From Streptomyces fumanus (lineage in GTDB: Bacteria > Actinomycetota > Actinomycetes > Streptomycetales > Streptomycetaceae), in contig NZ_BNBI01000008.1 in the NCBI RefSeq assembly GCF_014655295.1, forward strand, positions 248,001 through 312,000: a stretch of DNA of 64,000 bases, read 5' to 3'. Positions 1 to 8,647 of the stretch are shown one piece after another; within the stretch, counting starts at the first letter, position 1, and each line of letters starts with the position of its first letter. The notes under the pieces are model-generated. The model searched no databases, was not told where the DNA came from, and was given only the letters and a program-made list of their open reading frames with translations. Made by a program: the position numbers and the translations under genes.

Positions 1-162
1 GAAGGTGGTCGGCTTGGTGTGGTCCAGGCCGTTGTCCAGGGTGATGAGCGCGAAGCGCCCGGCACCGAGGGGCAGGTCGAAGTGGCGTACGTGGGCGGTG
101 GTGACGACCTCGTCCGGGAACAGGTCGGCCGCGCCCTTCAGCAGCTCGGCGGTGGTGCTCAC
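1..162 (-). CDS. fadB: FadB-like fatty-acid oxidation multienzyme (3-hydroxyacyl-CoA dehydrogenase/enoyl-CoA hydratase), 5' part only
   Basis: Only the first 54 codons are in the window; the gene runs off the left edge. The GTG start overlaps the thiolase stop by GTGA, so the two are translationally coupled as in a fadA-fadB operon. The visible N-terminus ends in a RFALITLDNG stretch followed by DHTKPTTF, typical of the start of the crotonase domain in actinobacterial FadB proteins. By family, the product hydrates enoyl-CoA and oxidises 3-hydroxyacyl-CoA in cytosolic beta-oxidation. Identification rests on this short stretch plus the neighbouring thiolase. Confidence 0.75.
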   Translation of the reverse strand, partial: MSTTAELLKGAADLFPDEVVTTAHVRHFDLPLGAGRFALITLDNGLDHTKPTTF

Positions 163-1376
163 TTGTCCCCCTCGAAGTGCGGGTTCTCCCAGATGACCGT
201 GGCGCCCATGCCGAAGCCGACGCACATGGTGGTGAGGCCGTAGCGGACCTGCGGCTGCTCCTCGAACTGGCGGGCCAACTGGGTCATCAGCCGGACACCG
301 GAGGAGGCCAGCGGGTGGCCGAAGGCGATGGCGCCGCCGTACTGGTTGACGCGCTCGTCGTCGTCCGCGATGCCGTAGTGGTCCAGGAAGGCCAGGACCT
401 GCACGGCGAACGCCTCGTTGATCTCGAACAGGCCGATGTCGGAGATCGACAGGCCCGCCTGCGCCAGCGCCTTCTCGGTGGCCGGGATCGGGCCGTAGCC
501 CATCACCTCGGGCTCGACGCCCGCGAAGGCGTAGGAGACCAGGCGCATCTTGACCGGCAGGCCGTGCTCGCGGGCGAAGTCCTCGGCGGCGATCAGGGAG
601 GCGGTCGCGCCGTCGTTCAGACCGGCCGCGTTGCCCGCGGTGACCCGGCCGTGCACCCGGAACGGCGTCTTGAGGTTCGCCAGGTTCTCCAGCGTGGTGC
701 CCGGACGCATCGGCTCGTCGGCGGTGACCAGGCCCCAGCCCGTCTCGCCCGCCTCCTCGTTGGTGCGGCGCACCGAGATCGGCACCAGGTCGGCCTGGAT
801 CTTGCCGTTGGCGTACGCCTTGGCGGCCTTCTCCTGCGAGCGCACCGCGTACTCGTCGGCGCGCAGCTTGGTGATGTGCGGGTAGCGGTCGTGCAGGTTC
901 TCCGCGGTCATGCCCATGAACAGGGCCGACTCGTCGACCAGCTTCTCGCTGACGAACCGCGGGTTGGGGTCGACGCCCTCGCCCATCGGGTGGCGGCCCA
1001 TGTGCTCGACACCGCCCGCGATGGCGATGTCGTACGCGCCGAAGGCCACCGAGCCGGCCACCGTGGTGACCGCGGTCAGGGCGCCCGCGCACATCCGGTC
1101 GATGGCGTAGCCGGGCACCGAGGTGGGCAGGCCCGCGAGGATGCCGGCGGTACGGCCGATGGTCAGGCCCTGGTCGCCGATCTGCGTGGTGGCGGCGATG
1201 GCGACCTCGTCGATCTCCTTGGGGTCCAGGCCCGGGTTGCGGCGCAGCAGCTCCCGGATCGCCTTCACGACCAGGTCGTCGGCGCGGGTCTCGTGGTAGA
1301 TGCCCTTCGGGCCCGCCTTGCCGAACGGGGTGCGGACGCCGTCGACGAAGACGACGTCCCTGACGGTACGAGGCAC
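159..1376 (-). CDS. fadA: Acetyl-CoA C-acyltransferase (thiolase), FadA
   Basis: 405 aa, full length for a degradative thiolase. It cleaves 3-ketoacyl-CoA with CoA to acetyl-CoA and a shortened acyl-CoA, the last step of beta-oxidation. Visible motifs are the nucleophilic Cys in IDRMCAGAL (about residue 96), the catalytic His in GHPLASSG, and the C-terminal Cys in TTMCVGFGMG. The GTG start is preceded by GGAGGAG. It is followed by fadB with a 4-base overlap, forming a fadA-fadB operon transcribed leftwards. Two short dyads at 1405-1438, upstream of the start, may bind an acyl-CoA-responsive repressor. This is ordinary chromosomal flank. Confidence 0.95.
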   Translation of the reverse strand: MPRTVRDVVFVDGVRTPFGKAGPKGIYHETRADDLVVKAIRELLRRNPGLDPKEIDEVAIAATTQIGDQGLTIGRTAGILAGLPTSVPGYAIDRMCAGALTAVTTVAGSVAFGAYDIAIAGGVEHMGRHPMGEGVDPNPRFVSEKLVDESALFMGMTAENLHDRYPHITKLRADEYAVRSQEKAAKAYANGKIQADLVPISVRRTNEEAGETGWGLVTADEPMRPGTTLENLANLKTPFRVHGRVTAGNAAGLNDGATASLIAAEDFAREHGLPVKMRLVSYAFAGVEPEVMGYGPIPATEKALAQAGLSISDIGLFEINEAFAVQVLAFLDHYGIADDDERVNQYGGAIAFGHPLASSGVRLMTQLARQFEEQPQVRYGLTTMCVGFGMGATVIWENPHFEGDK

Positions 1377-1721
1377 GATGGCTCTCCTCCAGGGTGCGGG
1401 ACGCTGAGCGCTTGCTCAACCCATGCTACTAACCAGTAACGTAGCTGCCCAGTCTCATGGGGTACAGCGGCGCAGGTCACATGAGAACAGGCCCGGGTAG
1501 AGCGTCCCTGGAAAGGGCGCGCGGGAGCGCGCGACCTGCCCCGACGCCTCCGCACATCCCGACGGCCGTCACCGGGGCGGCGCAGCGGTCCCCCGGGGAT
1601 CTTGGCGTGATCTCGACGCCGCGGGTCCGCCGCGAGGGACCCGCCGGGGCGCGCCGGGGCGCACCGGGAGGCGGTCCTGGCGGGAGCGGTCCCGCTCGTC
1701 CCGGCCGGGCGGCCGCTCCGG
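1377..1721. other. Intergenic gap between fadA and the RNase D gene
   Basis: The right part (about 1480-1721) is extremely GC-rich, with no ORF showing recognisable protein features. It contains only GC hairpins such as that around 1516-1533, which could terminate the leftward RNase D transcript. The left part carries the fadAB promoter region described separately. Confidence 0.4.
1405..1438. promoter_or_regulatory. Candidate operator(s) upstream of fadAB
   Basis: Two adjacent dyads lie in the only lower-GC patch of this gap: TGAGCgcttGCTCA (1405-1418) and TACTaaccAGTA (1427-1438). Short palindromes like these in front of fatty-acid oxidation genes usually bind TetR-type acyl-CoA sensors. 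The dyads are seen; the regulator is inferred. Confidence 0.35.
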
Positions 1722-3011
1722 TCAGGCGCCCGGGTCCGCCGTCAGCGCCGCCACCAGGACCGGCGTGACCTGCTCCACCTGCCAGGGCCGGGCCCCGTGC
1801 CGGGCCAGCGCGGCGGCCACCGACGCGGCGTCGGCGGGCTGGGGCGGCTCCCAGCAGACCCGGCGCACGGTGTCCGGGGTGATCAGGTTCTCCTGCGGCA
1901 TGGCCAGCCGCTCGGCCAGCGCCGTCACCGCGGCGCGGGCCGCCGACAGCCGGGCCGCGGCGGCCGGGTCCTTGTCGGCCCAGGCCCGGGGCGGCGGGGG
2001 CCCGGTCACCGGCTGCCCGGGCGGCGGCAACTGCGCCTCCGGCAGCGCCTTGGCCCGGTCGACCGCCGCCTGCCACTGCTCCAACTGCCGCCGGTTGACC
2101 CGCCCGAAGCCGTTCAGCGCGGCCAGCGCGTGGGCGTTGGGCGGCAGCGCCAGCGCGGCCTCGACGATGGCCGCGTCGCCGAGCACCTTGCCCGGGGAGA
2201 CGTCCCGGCGGCGCGCGATGCGGTCCCGGGTCTCCCACAGCTCCCGGACCACGGCCAGTTGCCGCCGCCGGCGCACCTTGTGCATCCCCGACGTACGGCG
2301 CCAGGGGTCCTTGCGGGGCTCGGCGGGCGGGGCGGCGGCGATGGCGTCGAACTCCTGCCGGGCCCACTCCAGCTTGCCCTGCCGCTCCAGCTCGGCCTCC
2401 AGCGCGTCCCGCAGGTCGACCAGCAGCTCGACGTCGAGGGCGGCGTAGCGCAGCCAGGGCTCGGGCAGCGGCCGGGTGGACCAGTCGACGGCGGAGTGGC
2501 CCTTCTCCAGGACGTAGCCGAGGACGGACTCGACCATCGCGCCGAGGCCGACCCGCGGGAACCCGGCGAGCCGCCCGGCCAGCTCGGTGTCGAACAGCCT
2601 GGTGGGCACCATCCCTATCTCCCGCAGACAGGGCAGGTCCTGGGTGGCGGCGTGCAGCACCCACTCGGCGTCCTTCAACGCCTCGCCCAGTCCGGACAGG
2701 TCGGGGCAGGCCACCGGGTCGATCAGGGCCGTCCCGGCGCCCGCGCGGCGCAACTGCACCAAGTAGGCGCGCTGGCCGTAGCGGTATCCGGAGGCCCGCT
2801 CGGCGTCGACGGCGACGGGGCCGGTGCCGGCCGCGAAGGCGGCGACGGCCTCGGCGAGCGCGGCGGCGTCCGCGATCACCGGGGGAATCCCCTCGCGCGG
2901 CTCCAGCAGCGGGATCGGCGCCTCGGTAGCAGAAGATCCGGCCTCGTCCGGAGGGGCGCCTCCGGTGGTTCGCAGTGAACGGTCTGCTGCGGTTTCGTGG
3001 GCGTCGGTCAC
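1722..3011 (-). CDS. rnd: RNase D-like 3'-5' exoribonuclease with HRDC domain
   Basis: 429 aa. The N-terminal half is a DEDD exonuclease domain: the Asp/Glu motif VAVDAERASG (about 67-76), the second motif with HAATQDLPCL, and the third motif YAALDVELL. The middle, VSPGKVLGDAAIVEAA with NGFGRVNRRQ following, fits an HRDC nucleic-acid-binding domain. Family members trim 3' ends of structured RNAs such as tRNA precursors. It has a GTG start. The alanine-rich tail beyond HRDC is usual for streptomycete homologues. It stands alone between fadAB and a response regulator on the same strand. Confidence 0.85.
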   Translation of the reverse strand: MTDAHETAADRSLRTTGGAPPDEAGSSATEAPIPLLEPREGIPPVIADAAALAEAVAAFAAGTGPVAVDAERASGYRYGQRAYLVQLRRAGAGTALIDPVACPDLSGLGEALKDAEWVLHAATQDLPCLREIGMVPTRLFDTELAGRLAGFPRVGLGAMVESVLGYVLEKGHSAVDWSTRPLPEPWLRYAALDVELLVDLRDALEAELERQGKLEWARQEFDAIAAAPPAEPRKDPWRRTSGMHKVRRRRQLAVVRELWETRDRIARRRDVSPGKVLGDAAIVEAALALPPNAHALAALNGFGRVNRRQLEQWQAAVDRAKALPEAQLPPPGQPVTGPPPPRAWADKDPAAAARLSAARAAVTALAERLAMPQENLITPDTVRRVCWEPPQPADAASVAAALARHGARPWQVEQVTPVLVAALTADPGA

Positions 3012-3148
3012 CTGTCAAGAGTATCCGTGGATCGACGGAACCCGCCGACGGAACGTTCCGTCGGCGGGCTCCGGGGGGTCGTAAACCAGTCAGGTCGCCG
3101 CGGTGGGGGACGCGGGGGAGGGGCGGACGCGAGGCGGGAGGGGGCGGG

Positions 3149-3811
3149 TCAGTGGATGATGCCGGTGCGCAGCGCCACCGCGACCATGCCGGCGCGGTCG
3201 CCGGTGCCCAGCTTGCGGGCGATGCGGGCGAGGTGGCTCTTGACGGTCAGCGCGGACAGGCCCATGGAGACGCCGATCGCCTTGTTCGACTGGCCCTCCG
3301 CGACCAGCCGCAGCACCTCGACCTCGCGGCCGGACAGCTCGCGGTAGCCGCCCGGGTGACTCGGGGCACCCGGGGGGCGGCGGTGCAGCCGGGCGGCGGC
3401 GGCACCGATGGGGGCGGCACCGGGCCGGGTGGGGAGCCCGACGTTGGTACGGGTGCCGGTGACGACGTAGCCCTTGACGCCGCCGGCGAGGGCGTTGCGC
3501 ACCGCGCCGATGTCGTCGGCGGCGGACAGCGCGAGCCCGTTGGGCCAGCCCGCGGCGCGGGTCTCCGACAGCAGGGTGAGGCCGGAGCCGTCGGGAAGGT
3601 GGACGTCGGCGACGCAGATGTCGCGGGGGTTGCCGATGCGGGGACGAGCCTCCGCGACGGACGAAGCCTCGATGACGTCGCGCACACCGAGCGCCCACAG
3701 ATGGCGGGTGACGGTGGAACGGACGCGCGGGTCGGCCACGACCACCATCGCGGTCGGCTTGTTCGGGCGGTAGGCGACCAGGCTTGCGGGCTGCTCGAGG
3801 AGAACGGACAC
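3149..3811 (-). CDS. LuxR-family response regulator with atypical receiver
   Basis: 220 aa. An N-terminal receiver-like domain (about 20-125) keeps the Asp in ICVADVHLPDGSG, the expected phospho-acceptor region. A C-terminal LuxR/NarL helix-turn-helix follows (about 155-215; LSGREVEVLRLVAEGQSNKAI, then LTVKSHLARI). The Pro/Arg/Gly-rich linker (about 125-150) is long. No sensor kinase gene is adjacent, so it is an orphan regulator. It sits beside the DUF3000 and hemE genes, and I recall the same order in other streptomycetes. Targets cannot be inferred. Confidence 0.8.
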   Translation of the reverse strand: MSVLLEQPASLVAYRPNKPTAMVVVADPRVRSTVTRHLWALGVRDVIEASSVAEARPRIGNPRDICVADVHLPDGSGLTLLSETRAAGWPNGLALSAADDIGAVRNALAGGVKGYVVTGTRTNVGLPTRPGAAPIGAAAARLHRRPPGAPSHPGGYRELSGREVEVLRLVAEGQSNKAIGVSMGLSALTVKSHLARIARKLGTGDRAGMVAVALRTGIIH

Positions 3812-4112
3812 CAGGCCTCCTGGGGTGCGGGGACGGGGGGCCGGCTCATGGGGAAGAAGCCGGGGGGAACCGTGCTTTCAAGGTCACAGTCGTCTTCGGC
3901 ACCGATCGGGTCCGCCTTTAGAGAATGATCACTATCTGGTGAGTAACAATCCGAGCAATTCGGACACGCGGTCGATCACTCGAAGACCGAACGGTTTCGG
4001 TTCGAACCACTACCTGCCCGGAAGTGGCCGTATCGACAAAGTGACGGGACGAACCGGTACGAAAAAAGGGGGAGTGCGGACCGCTCCGCACTCCCCCTGC
4101 CGAGACCCCCGA
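3812..4112. other. Gap between the response-regulator and DUF3000 genes
   Basis: Both genes read leftwards. The stretch at about 3910-4060 is the lowest-GC region of the left flank and must hold the response-regulator promoter. The right end carries the DUF3000 terminator (4062-4097). No convincing -10/-35 pair was fixed by eye and no ORF is supported. Confidence 0.4.
4062..4097 (-). terminator. Rho-independent terminator after the DUF3000 gene
   Basis: A perfect 13-bp stem (4068-4080 with 4085-4097) has a 4-base loop. Read on the minus strand it is followed directly by CCCTTTTTTC-type sequence (T-run at 4062-4067). It lies 16 bases past the DUF3000 stop. Confidence 0.85.
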
Positions 4113-4805
4113 CTACCGGGGCCGCGGCCCCCGCCGCTGCGGCAGCGTCACCACCGACGCGTCGCCCGGACCGGCCGGCGGCAACCCGCCGACCTGGGCC
4201 AGCAGATCGCACCACGCGGCCAGGTGCGCGGCGGTGTCCGGGACCCCGCCGAGCCCCTCCCGGGGCGTCCAGGAGGCGCGGATCTCGATCTGCGAGGCGG
4301 CGGGGCGCGCGGACAGCCCGCCGAAGTAGTGCGAGGAGGCCCGGGTCACCGTGCCGCTGGGCTCGCCGAACGCCAGCTTCCGGCCGTGCAGCGCGCCGGT
4401 CAGCCAGGACCAGCACACCTCGGGCAGCAGCGGGTCCGCGGCCATCTCCGGCTCCAGCTCCGCCCGTACCAGCGTCACCAGGCGGAACGTGCCCCGCCAG
4501 GCGTCGTGCCCGGCCGGGTCGTGCAGCAGCACCAGCCGCCCGTCGGCCAGATCCTGGTCGCCGTCGACGACCGTGGCCTCCAGCGCGTACGCGTGCGGCG
4601 CGAGCCGCTGCGGCGGGCGCGTGGGCTCCACCTCGACCTGGGGCCGCAGCTTCGCGGTGCGCAGCGCCTCCACCGCGGTCCGGAACGGGGGCGGCACCGG
4701 ATCCTGCTGCCGGGCGCCCGCCGCGCTGTCCGTACGTTCCTTGGGTTCCGTGGGTTCGTCCATTCCGTCAGCGCCGTCCGACAATCGTCCCTGAGCCGCA
4801 GCCAT
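4113..4805 (-). CDS. DUF3000-family protein
   Basis: 230 aa from the ATG at 4805. An alternative ATG at 4763 gives 216 aa and has a somewhat better GACGGA upstream. The conserved body runs from PPFRTAVEALR to the C-terminus and includes CWSWLTGALHGR, GTVTRASSHYFGGL, and EIRASWTPREG. This family is restricted to actinobacteria and usually sits next to hemE and divergent from it, as here (start-to-start about 170 bases). Function is unknown. The soluble sequence shows no signal peptide or membrane segment. The family assignment is from recognition of the motif set and the context. Confidence 0.75.
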   Translation of the reverse strand: MAAAQGRLSDGADGMDEPTEPKERTDSAAGARQQDPVPPPFRTAVEALRTAKLRPQVEVEPTRPPQRLAPHAYALEATVVDGDQDLADGRLVLLHDPAGHDAWRGTFRLVTLVRAELEPEMAADPLLPEVCWSWLTGALHGRKLAFGEPSGTVTRASSHYFGGLSARPAASQIEIRASWTPREGLGGVPDTAAHLAAWCDLLAQVGGLPPAGPGDASVVTLPQRRGPRPR

Positions 4806-4973
4806 GCCGGGAAGGTTAAGCGGAACGCGGCCCCGGCGCGGGGAGAGACACCCGCGTGCGGGCGCGATGGCCGGATCACGCGCCGCGCGGGCCGGACCCC
4901 GTGCCGGAGCGGGCCCGCCGGGGTGCGCCCCCGTGGTCCGGGACGGCGGGCGGGGCGTGCGAGACTTTCCGTC

Positions 4974-6041
4974 GTGAGTGCCAACCAGAGCCCCGCGGGC
5001 AAGCAGCCGACAGCCACGTACGACTCCGCCTTCCTCAAGGCGTGCAGGCGTGAGCCGGTGCCGCACACGCCGGTGTGGTTCATGCGGCAGGCCGGGCGCT
5101 CGCTGCCGGAGTACCGCAAGGTGCGCGAGGGCGTCCCCATGCTGGAGTCCTGCATGCGGCCGGATCTGGTCACCGAGATCACCCTGCAGCCGGTGCGCCG
5201 GCACGGCGTGGACGCGGCGATCTACTTCAGCGACATCGTCGTCCCGCTCAAGGCCATCGGCGTCGACCTCGACATCCGCCCCGGCGTCGGCCCGGTCGTG
5301 GAGCGGCCGATCCGCACCCGCGCCGACCTGGCCCGGCTGCGCGACCTGACCCCCGAGGACGTCTCCTACGTCACCGAGGCGATCGGCCTGCTCACCGCCG
5401 AGCTGGGCGGCACCCCGCTGATCGGCTTCGCGGGCGCCCCCTTCACCCTGGCCAGCTATCTGGTGGAGGGCGGCCCGTCCCGCAACCACGAGAACACCAA
5501 GGCGCTGATGTACGGCGACCCGCGGCTCTGGGCCGACCTGCTGGACCGCCTCGCCGACATCACGGCCGCCTTCCTGAAGGTGCAGATCGAGGCGGGCGCC
5601 AGCGCCGTCCAGTTGTTCGACTCCTGGGTCGGCGCGCTCGCTCCGGCCGACTACCGCCGCTCGGTGATGCCCGCCTCCGCGAAGGTCTTCGAGGCGGTCG
5701 CCGGGTACGGCGTGCCGCGCATCCACTTCGGCGTCGGCACCGGCGAACTCCTGGGCCTGATGGGCGAGGCCGGCGCGGACGTGGTGGGCGTCGACTGGCG
5801 GGTCCCGCTGGACGAGGCGGCCCGCCGGGTCGGCCCCGGCAAGGCGCTCCAGGGCAACCTCGACCCGGCCGTCCTGTTCTCCTCCCGCGCGGCCGTCGAG
5901 GCCAAGACCGACGAGATCCTCACCGCCGCGGCGGACCTGGAGGGCCATGTCTTCAACCTCGGCCACGGCGTCCTGCCCACCACCGACCCGGACGCGCTGA
6001 CTCGGCTCGTGGAGCACGTCCACACCCGCACCGCCCGCTGA
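4974..6041 (+). CDS. hemE: Uroporphyrinogen decarboxylase
   Basis: 355 aa, the usual length. It decarboxylates uroporphyrinogen III to coproporphyrinogen III in heme synthesis. Signature motifs are PVWFMRQAGRSLPEYR near the N-terminus, and IYFSDIVVPL, GFAGAPFTLASYLVEG, and FNLGHGVLPTTDP at the C-terminus. The GTG start is chosen because SANQSPAGKQPTA leads directly into the conserved core; upstream codons in this frame are not protein-like. The later heme genes hemY and hemQ are in the right flank, about 50 kb away, so the biosynthetic island separates parts of a heme gene neighbourhood. Confidence 0.95.
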   Translation: MSANQSPAGKQPTATYDSAFLKACRREPVPHTPVWFMRQAGRSLPEYRKVREGVPMLESCMRPDLVTEITLQPVRRHGVDAAIYFSDIVVPLKAIGVDLDIRPGVGPVVERPIRTRADLARLRDLTPEDVSYVTEAIGLLTAELGGTPLIGFAGAPFTLASYLVEGGPSRNHENTKALMYGDPRLWADLLDRLADITAAFLKVQIEAGASAVQLFDSWVGALAPADYRRSVMPASAKVFEAVAGYGVPRIHFGVGTGELLGLMGEAGADVVGVDWRVPLDEAARRVGPGKALQGNLDPAVLFSSRAAVEAKTDEILTAAADLEGHVFNLGHGVLPTTDPDALTRLVEHVHTRTAR

Positions 6042-6136
6042 CCCCGACGCCCCCACCGGCCCGGCGCCGCCGCCCGCGCGGCGCCGGGCCGGCGCGTCGG
6101 CACGCCCGGACCGGCGGCGGCACCCGGGGCCGTGTG

Positions 6137-6181
6137 CCGTCAGTGCGCCGTCACCGGCGTGTCATCGGGGCTCCGTAGGGT
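6137..6181 (+). promoter_or_regulatory. SARP-type operator and promoter before the first SARP gene
   Basis: Three heptamers in direct repeat start at 6137 (CCGTCAG), 6148 (CCGTCAC) and 6159 (GTGTCAT), exactly 11 bp apart. A TAGGGT hexamer (TANNNT type) follows at 6176-6181. Direct heptamer repeats at 11-bp phase just upstream of the -10 element are the known binding architecture of SARP activators. The SARP gene starts at 6227, so autoregulation or cross-regulation is likely. Confidence 0.7.
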
Positions 6182-6226
6182 TCCGCGGACGAGCCCTTCT
6201 GCGGGGACGGGGCCGGAACGCCGGGG

Positions 6227-7039
6227 GTGTGCGTGGAGTACCGAATTCTCGGGCAGGTCGAGGCGCGGCACGAGGGGCGCCCGCTGCCGCTGCCCGGCGC
6301 CAAGCCGCGCACCGTACTGAGCGCCCTGCTGCTCGCCGGCGACCAGGTGGTCTACGACTCGCAGTTGGGCGACCACCTGTGGGGCCACCGGGCGCCCGCC
6401 ACCATGAACGCCCAGATCTACACCTACGTCTCCCGGCTGCGGAAGCTGCTCGCACCGCACGCGCGGATCACCCGCCGGTCGCCGGGCTACCTCATGGAGA
6501 CCGGGTCCGCCTGGTTCGACCTGGCCGAGTTCACCGACCGGTCGCGGCGCGGGCACCGGGCGCTGGCCGCGGGCGACCACCGGGGGGCCGTCTCGCTGCT
6601 CGACTCGGCGCTGTCGCTGTGGCGCGGCCCCGCGCTCGCCGATGTCTGCGCGCCGCTCGCCGACGCGGTGCGACCGCACCTGGAGGAGGCCCGGATCACC
6701 GCGCTGCACGGCCGGTTCGAGGCCGGCCTCGCGCTCGGCGGGCACGCCGCGCTGGTGCCGGAGCTGACCCGGACGGTCCGCGCGTACCCGTTGCAGGAGC
6801 GGTTCCGCGCGCAGCTCATGACGGCCCTGTACCGCTGCCACCGCCAGGCGGACGCCCTGGCCGTGTACGAGGAGGGCAGGGCACTGCTGCAAGGCTCGCT
6901 CGGCGTCGACCCGGGCGCGCTGCTGCGCGAGGTGATGCTCGCGATCCTGCGCTCCGATCCCGCGCTGCTCGGCCCGGCCCGCGAACGCGCGCCGGCCGGC
7001 GCCGGGCACCCGGTGCTCCCGGAACCCGCCGTCCGCTGA
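6227..7039 (+). CDS. SARP-family transcriptional activator (first of two)
   Basis: 270 aa from GTG 6227. The in-frame GTG at 6233 gives the more typical EYRILGQVE beginning and may be the real start. The N-terminal OmpR-type winged helix (about 1-95) has the SRLRKLL recognition region. The bacterial transcriptional activation domain (about 100-245) includes LWRGPALADV and ends in LGVDPGALLREV. This is the short AfsR/SARP form without an ATPase part, as in pathway-specific activators. It is followed by the ACP-KS-CLF genes on the same strand. Direct repeats of SARP-operator type precede it, and similar repeats precede other cluster genes, so it is a strong candidate for the pathway activator. 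No TTA codon was seen. Confidence 0.88.
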   Translation: MCVEYRILGQVEARHEGRPLPLPGAKPRTVLSALLLAGDQVVYDSQLGDHLWGHRAPATMNAQIYTYVSRLRKLLAPHARITRRSPGYLMETGSAWFDLAEFTDRSRRGHRALAAGDHRGAVSLLDSALSLWRGPALADVCAPLADAVRPHLEEARITALHGRFEAGLALGGHAALVPELTRTVRAYPLQERFRAQLMTALYRCHRQADALAVYEEGRALLQGSLGVDPGALLREVMLAILRSDPALLGPARERAPAGAGHPVLPEPAVR

Positions 7040-7113
7040 GCGGCGGCCGGACCGGCACCCGCGGGGCCCGGCATCCCGTCCGCGCCCCGACCCACCTCAC
7101 AGGAGGCACTGCC

Positions 7114-7389
7114 ATGACCGCACCCCTGCCCGAGACCGCCCTGCCCGAGGAGGCGCGCGCCCGCGTCAAGGACGTGGTGTGCGAGGTGCTGGAGGTCGAA
7201 CCGGAGGAGATCACCCCCACCGGGTCGTTCACCGGGGCCTACGGCGCCGACTCGATGGCGCTGGTGGCCCTCGGCGCCACGCTGGAGCGGACCTTCGACA
7301 TCGAGCTGGACGGCTGGAAGGTCGACCAGATGGACGACCTGGAGAACGTGTACGCGGTGGTGGGCGAGGCCCTCGCCGAGAACCGCTGA
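7114..7389 (+). CDS. Acyl carrier protein
   Basis: 91 aa, a single phosphopantetheine-binding domain. The attachment Ser is Ser47 in the motif GADSMALV. The acidic character (pI low by composition) and the motif DSM rather than LGGHS make it ACP-like rather than an NRPS carrier. AGGAGG lies 8 bases before the ATG. It is followed 28 bases later by the ketosynthase gene, so it should carry the chain made by the KS/CLF pair. It could instead be a free-standing carrier for the stand-alone A domain of this cluster; the sequence does not decide. Confidence 0.88.
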   Translation: MTAPLPETALPEEARARVKDVVCEVLEVEPEEITPTGSFTGAYGADSMALVALGATLERTFDIELDGWKVDQMDDLENVYAVVGEALAENR

Positions 7390-7417
7390 TCCGGTTCCAC
7401 GACGCGAGGAGGGCGAA

Positions 7418-8647
7418 GTGAACGCGGACGGGGACAGGGAAAGAGTGGTGATCACCGGCCTGGGCGTGGTCAGCAGCATCGGCACCGGGGCCGCCGAGTT
7501 CTGCGCCGGGCTGCGCGAGGGGCGCAGCGGGGCCAAGCCCATCACGGCCTTCGACACCACCGGCTTCGCGCACTCGGTCGGCTGCGAGGTGACCGGGTTC
7601 GACCCGGGCCGGTGGCTGGAGCGCCTGGAGCCGGCCGAGGCCGGCCGGGCCACCCGGTTCGCGGCCGCCGGCGCCCGGATGGCCCTCGCGGACGCCGGGC
7701 TGGACGTCGCGGAGCTGCGGCGCCGCCGGGTTCTCGTCTCCGTCGGCACCAGCGACGGCGAGAACAACGACCTGGACACGCTGGCCGGGCAGCACCTGGC
7801 CGGCGGCGCCGGGGCGCTCGACCCCGCGCTGGCCGGGCGTGTCGACCCGGGGCGGCTCGCCACGGGCGTGGTCCGCGAACTGGGGCTGCGCGACGTGGAG
7901 GCGATGACGCTCGGCACGGCCTGCGCGGCGGGCAACTACGCGATCGGCAGCGCCTTCGACGCGCTGCGCGCCGGGGACGTGGAGTTCGCGCTGTGCGGCG
8001 GCGCGGACGCCGTGTGCCGCAAGACGTTCACCGGGTTCTACCGGTTCGGCACCATCGCCCCCGAGAAGTGCCAGCCCTTCGACCGGGACCGCAAGGGCCT
8101 GCTGGTCAGCGAGGGCAGCGGCATCCTGGCCCTGGAGACGCTGCGCTCGGCGCGGGCCCGGGGGGCGCGGATCTACGCCGAGGTGCTCGGCTACGGGCTC
8201 AACTGCGACGCCCAGCACGCGGTCGCCCCGGACCAGGACAGCCTGGCCCGGTGCATCCGGCTGGCGCACCGCAACGCCGGAATCAAGCCCGAGGACGTGG
8301 ACCTGATCTCGGCGCACGGCACCGGCACCCCGACCAACGACGTGGTGGAGACCGGCGCGATCCGCCAGGTGTTCGCCGACCCGCCGCCGACGGTGTCGGT
8401 GAAGAGCATGATCGGGCACGCGATGGGCGGGGCCAGCGCGCTGGCCGCGGTCGCCTGCGCGCTCGCCGTCCGCGAGGGCTTCGTACCGCCCACCATCAAC
8501 CACGAGCACACCGACCCCGACTGCGGGCTGGACTGCGTGCCCAACCACGCGCGCCCGGCCGAACTGAACGTGGTGCAGAACAACGCGCTCGCGTTCGCCG
8601 GCAACAACGTGGTCCTGCTGCTCGGCCGGCACCGGGAGACGACGTGA
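7418..8647 (+). CDS. Ketosynthase alpha (FabF-like, type II PKS/FAS)
   Basis: 409 aa, full length. It catalyses decarboxylative Claisen condensation on an ACP-bound chain. The active site is intact: Cys169 in GTACAAG, His300 in HGTGTP, and His334 in KSMIGHAMGG. It is more FabF-like than aromatic-PKS KS-alpha. It is paired by GTGA overlap with a chain-length-factor-like partner and preceded by an ACP. No ketoreductase, dehydratase or malonyltransferase gene lies nearby, so either housekeeping FAS enzymes serve it or only one or few condensations occur. The product may be the acyl group offered to the first NRPS condensation domain. RBS GAGGAGGGCG precedes the GTG start. Confidence 0.9.
   Translation: MNADGDRERVVITGLGVVSSIGTGAAEFCAGLREGRSGAKPITAFDTTGFAHSVGCEVTGFDPGRWLERLEPAEAGRATRFAAAGARMALADAGLDVAELRRRRVLVSVGTSDGENNDLDTLAGQHLAGGAGALDPALAGRVDPGRLATGVVRELGLRDVEAMTLGTACAAGNYAIGSAFDALRAGDVEFALCGGADAVCRKTFTGFYRFGTIAPEKCQPFDRDRKGLLVSEGSGILALETLRSARARGARIYAEVLGYGLNCDAQHAVAPDQDSLARCIRLAHRNAGIKPEDVDLISAHGTGTPTNDVVETGAIRQVFADPPPTVSVKSMIGHAMGGASALAAVACALAVREGFVPPTINHEHTDPDCGLDCVPNHARPAELNVVQNNALAFAGNNVVLLLGRHRETT

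Noticed and set aside
4113..6056. A single 647-codon minus frame covering the DUF3000 gene and the hemE antisense
   Set aside because: Only the DUF3000 part is protein-like; the rest is antisense to hemE, whose motifs are unmistakable.
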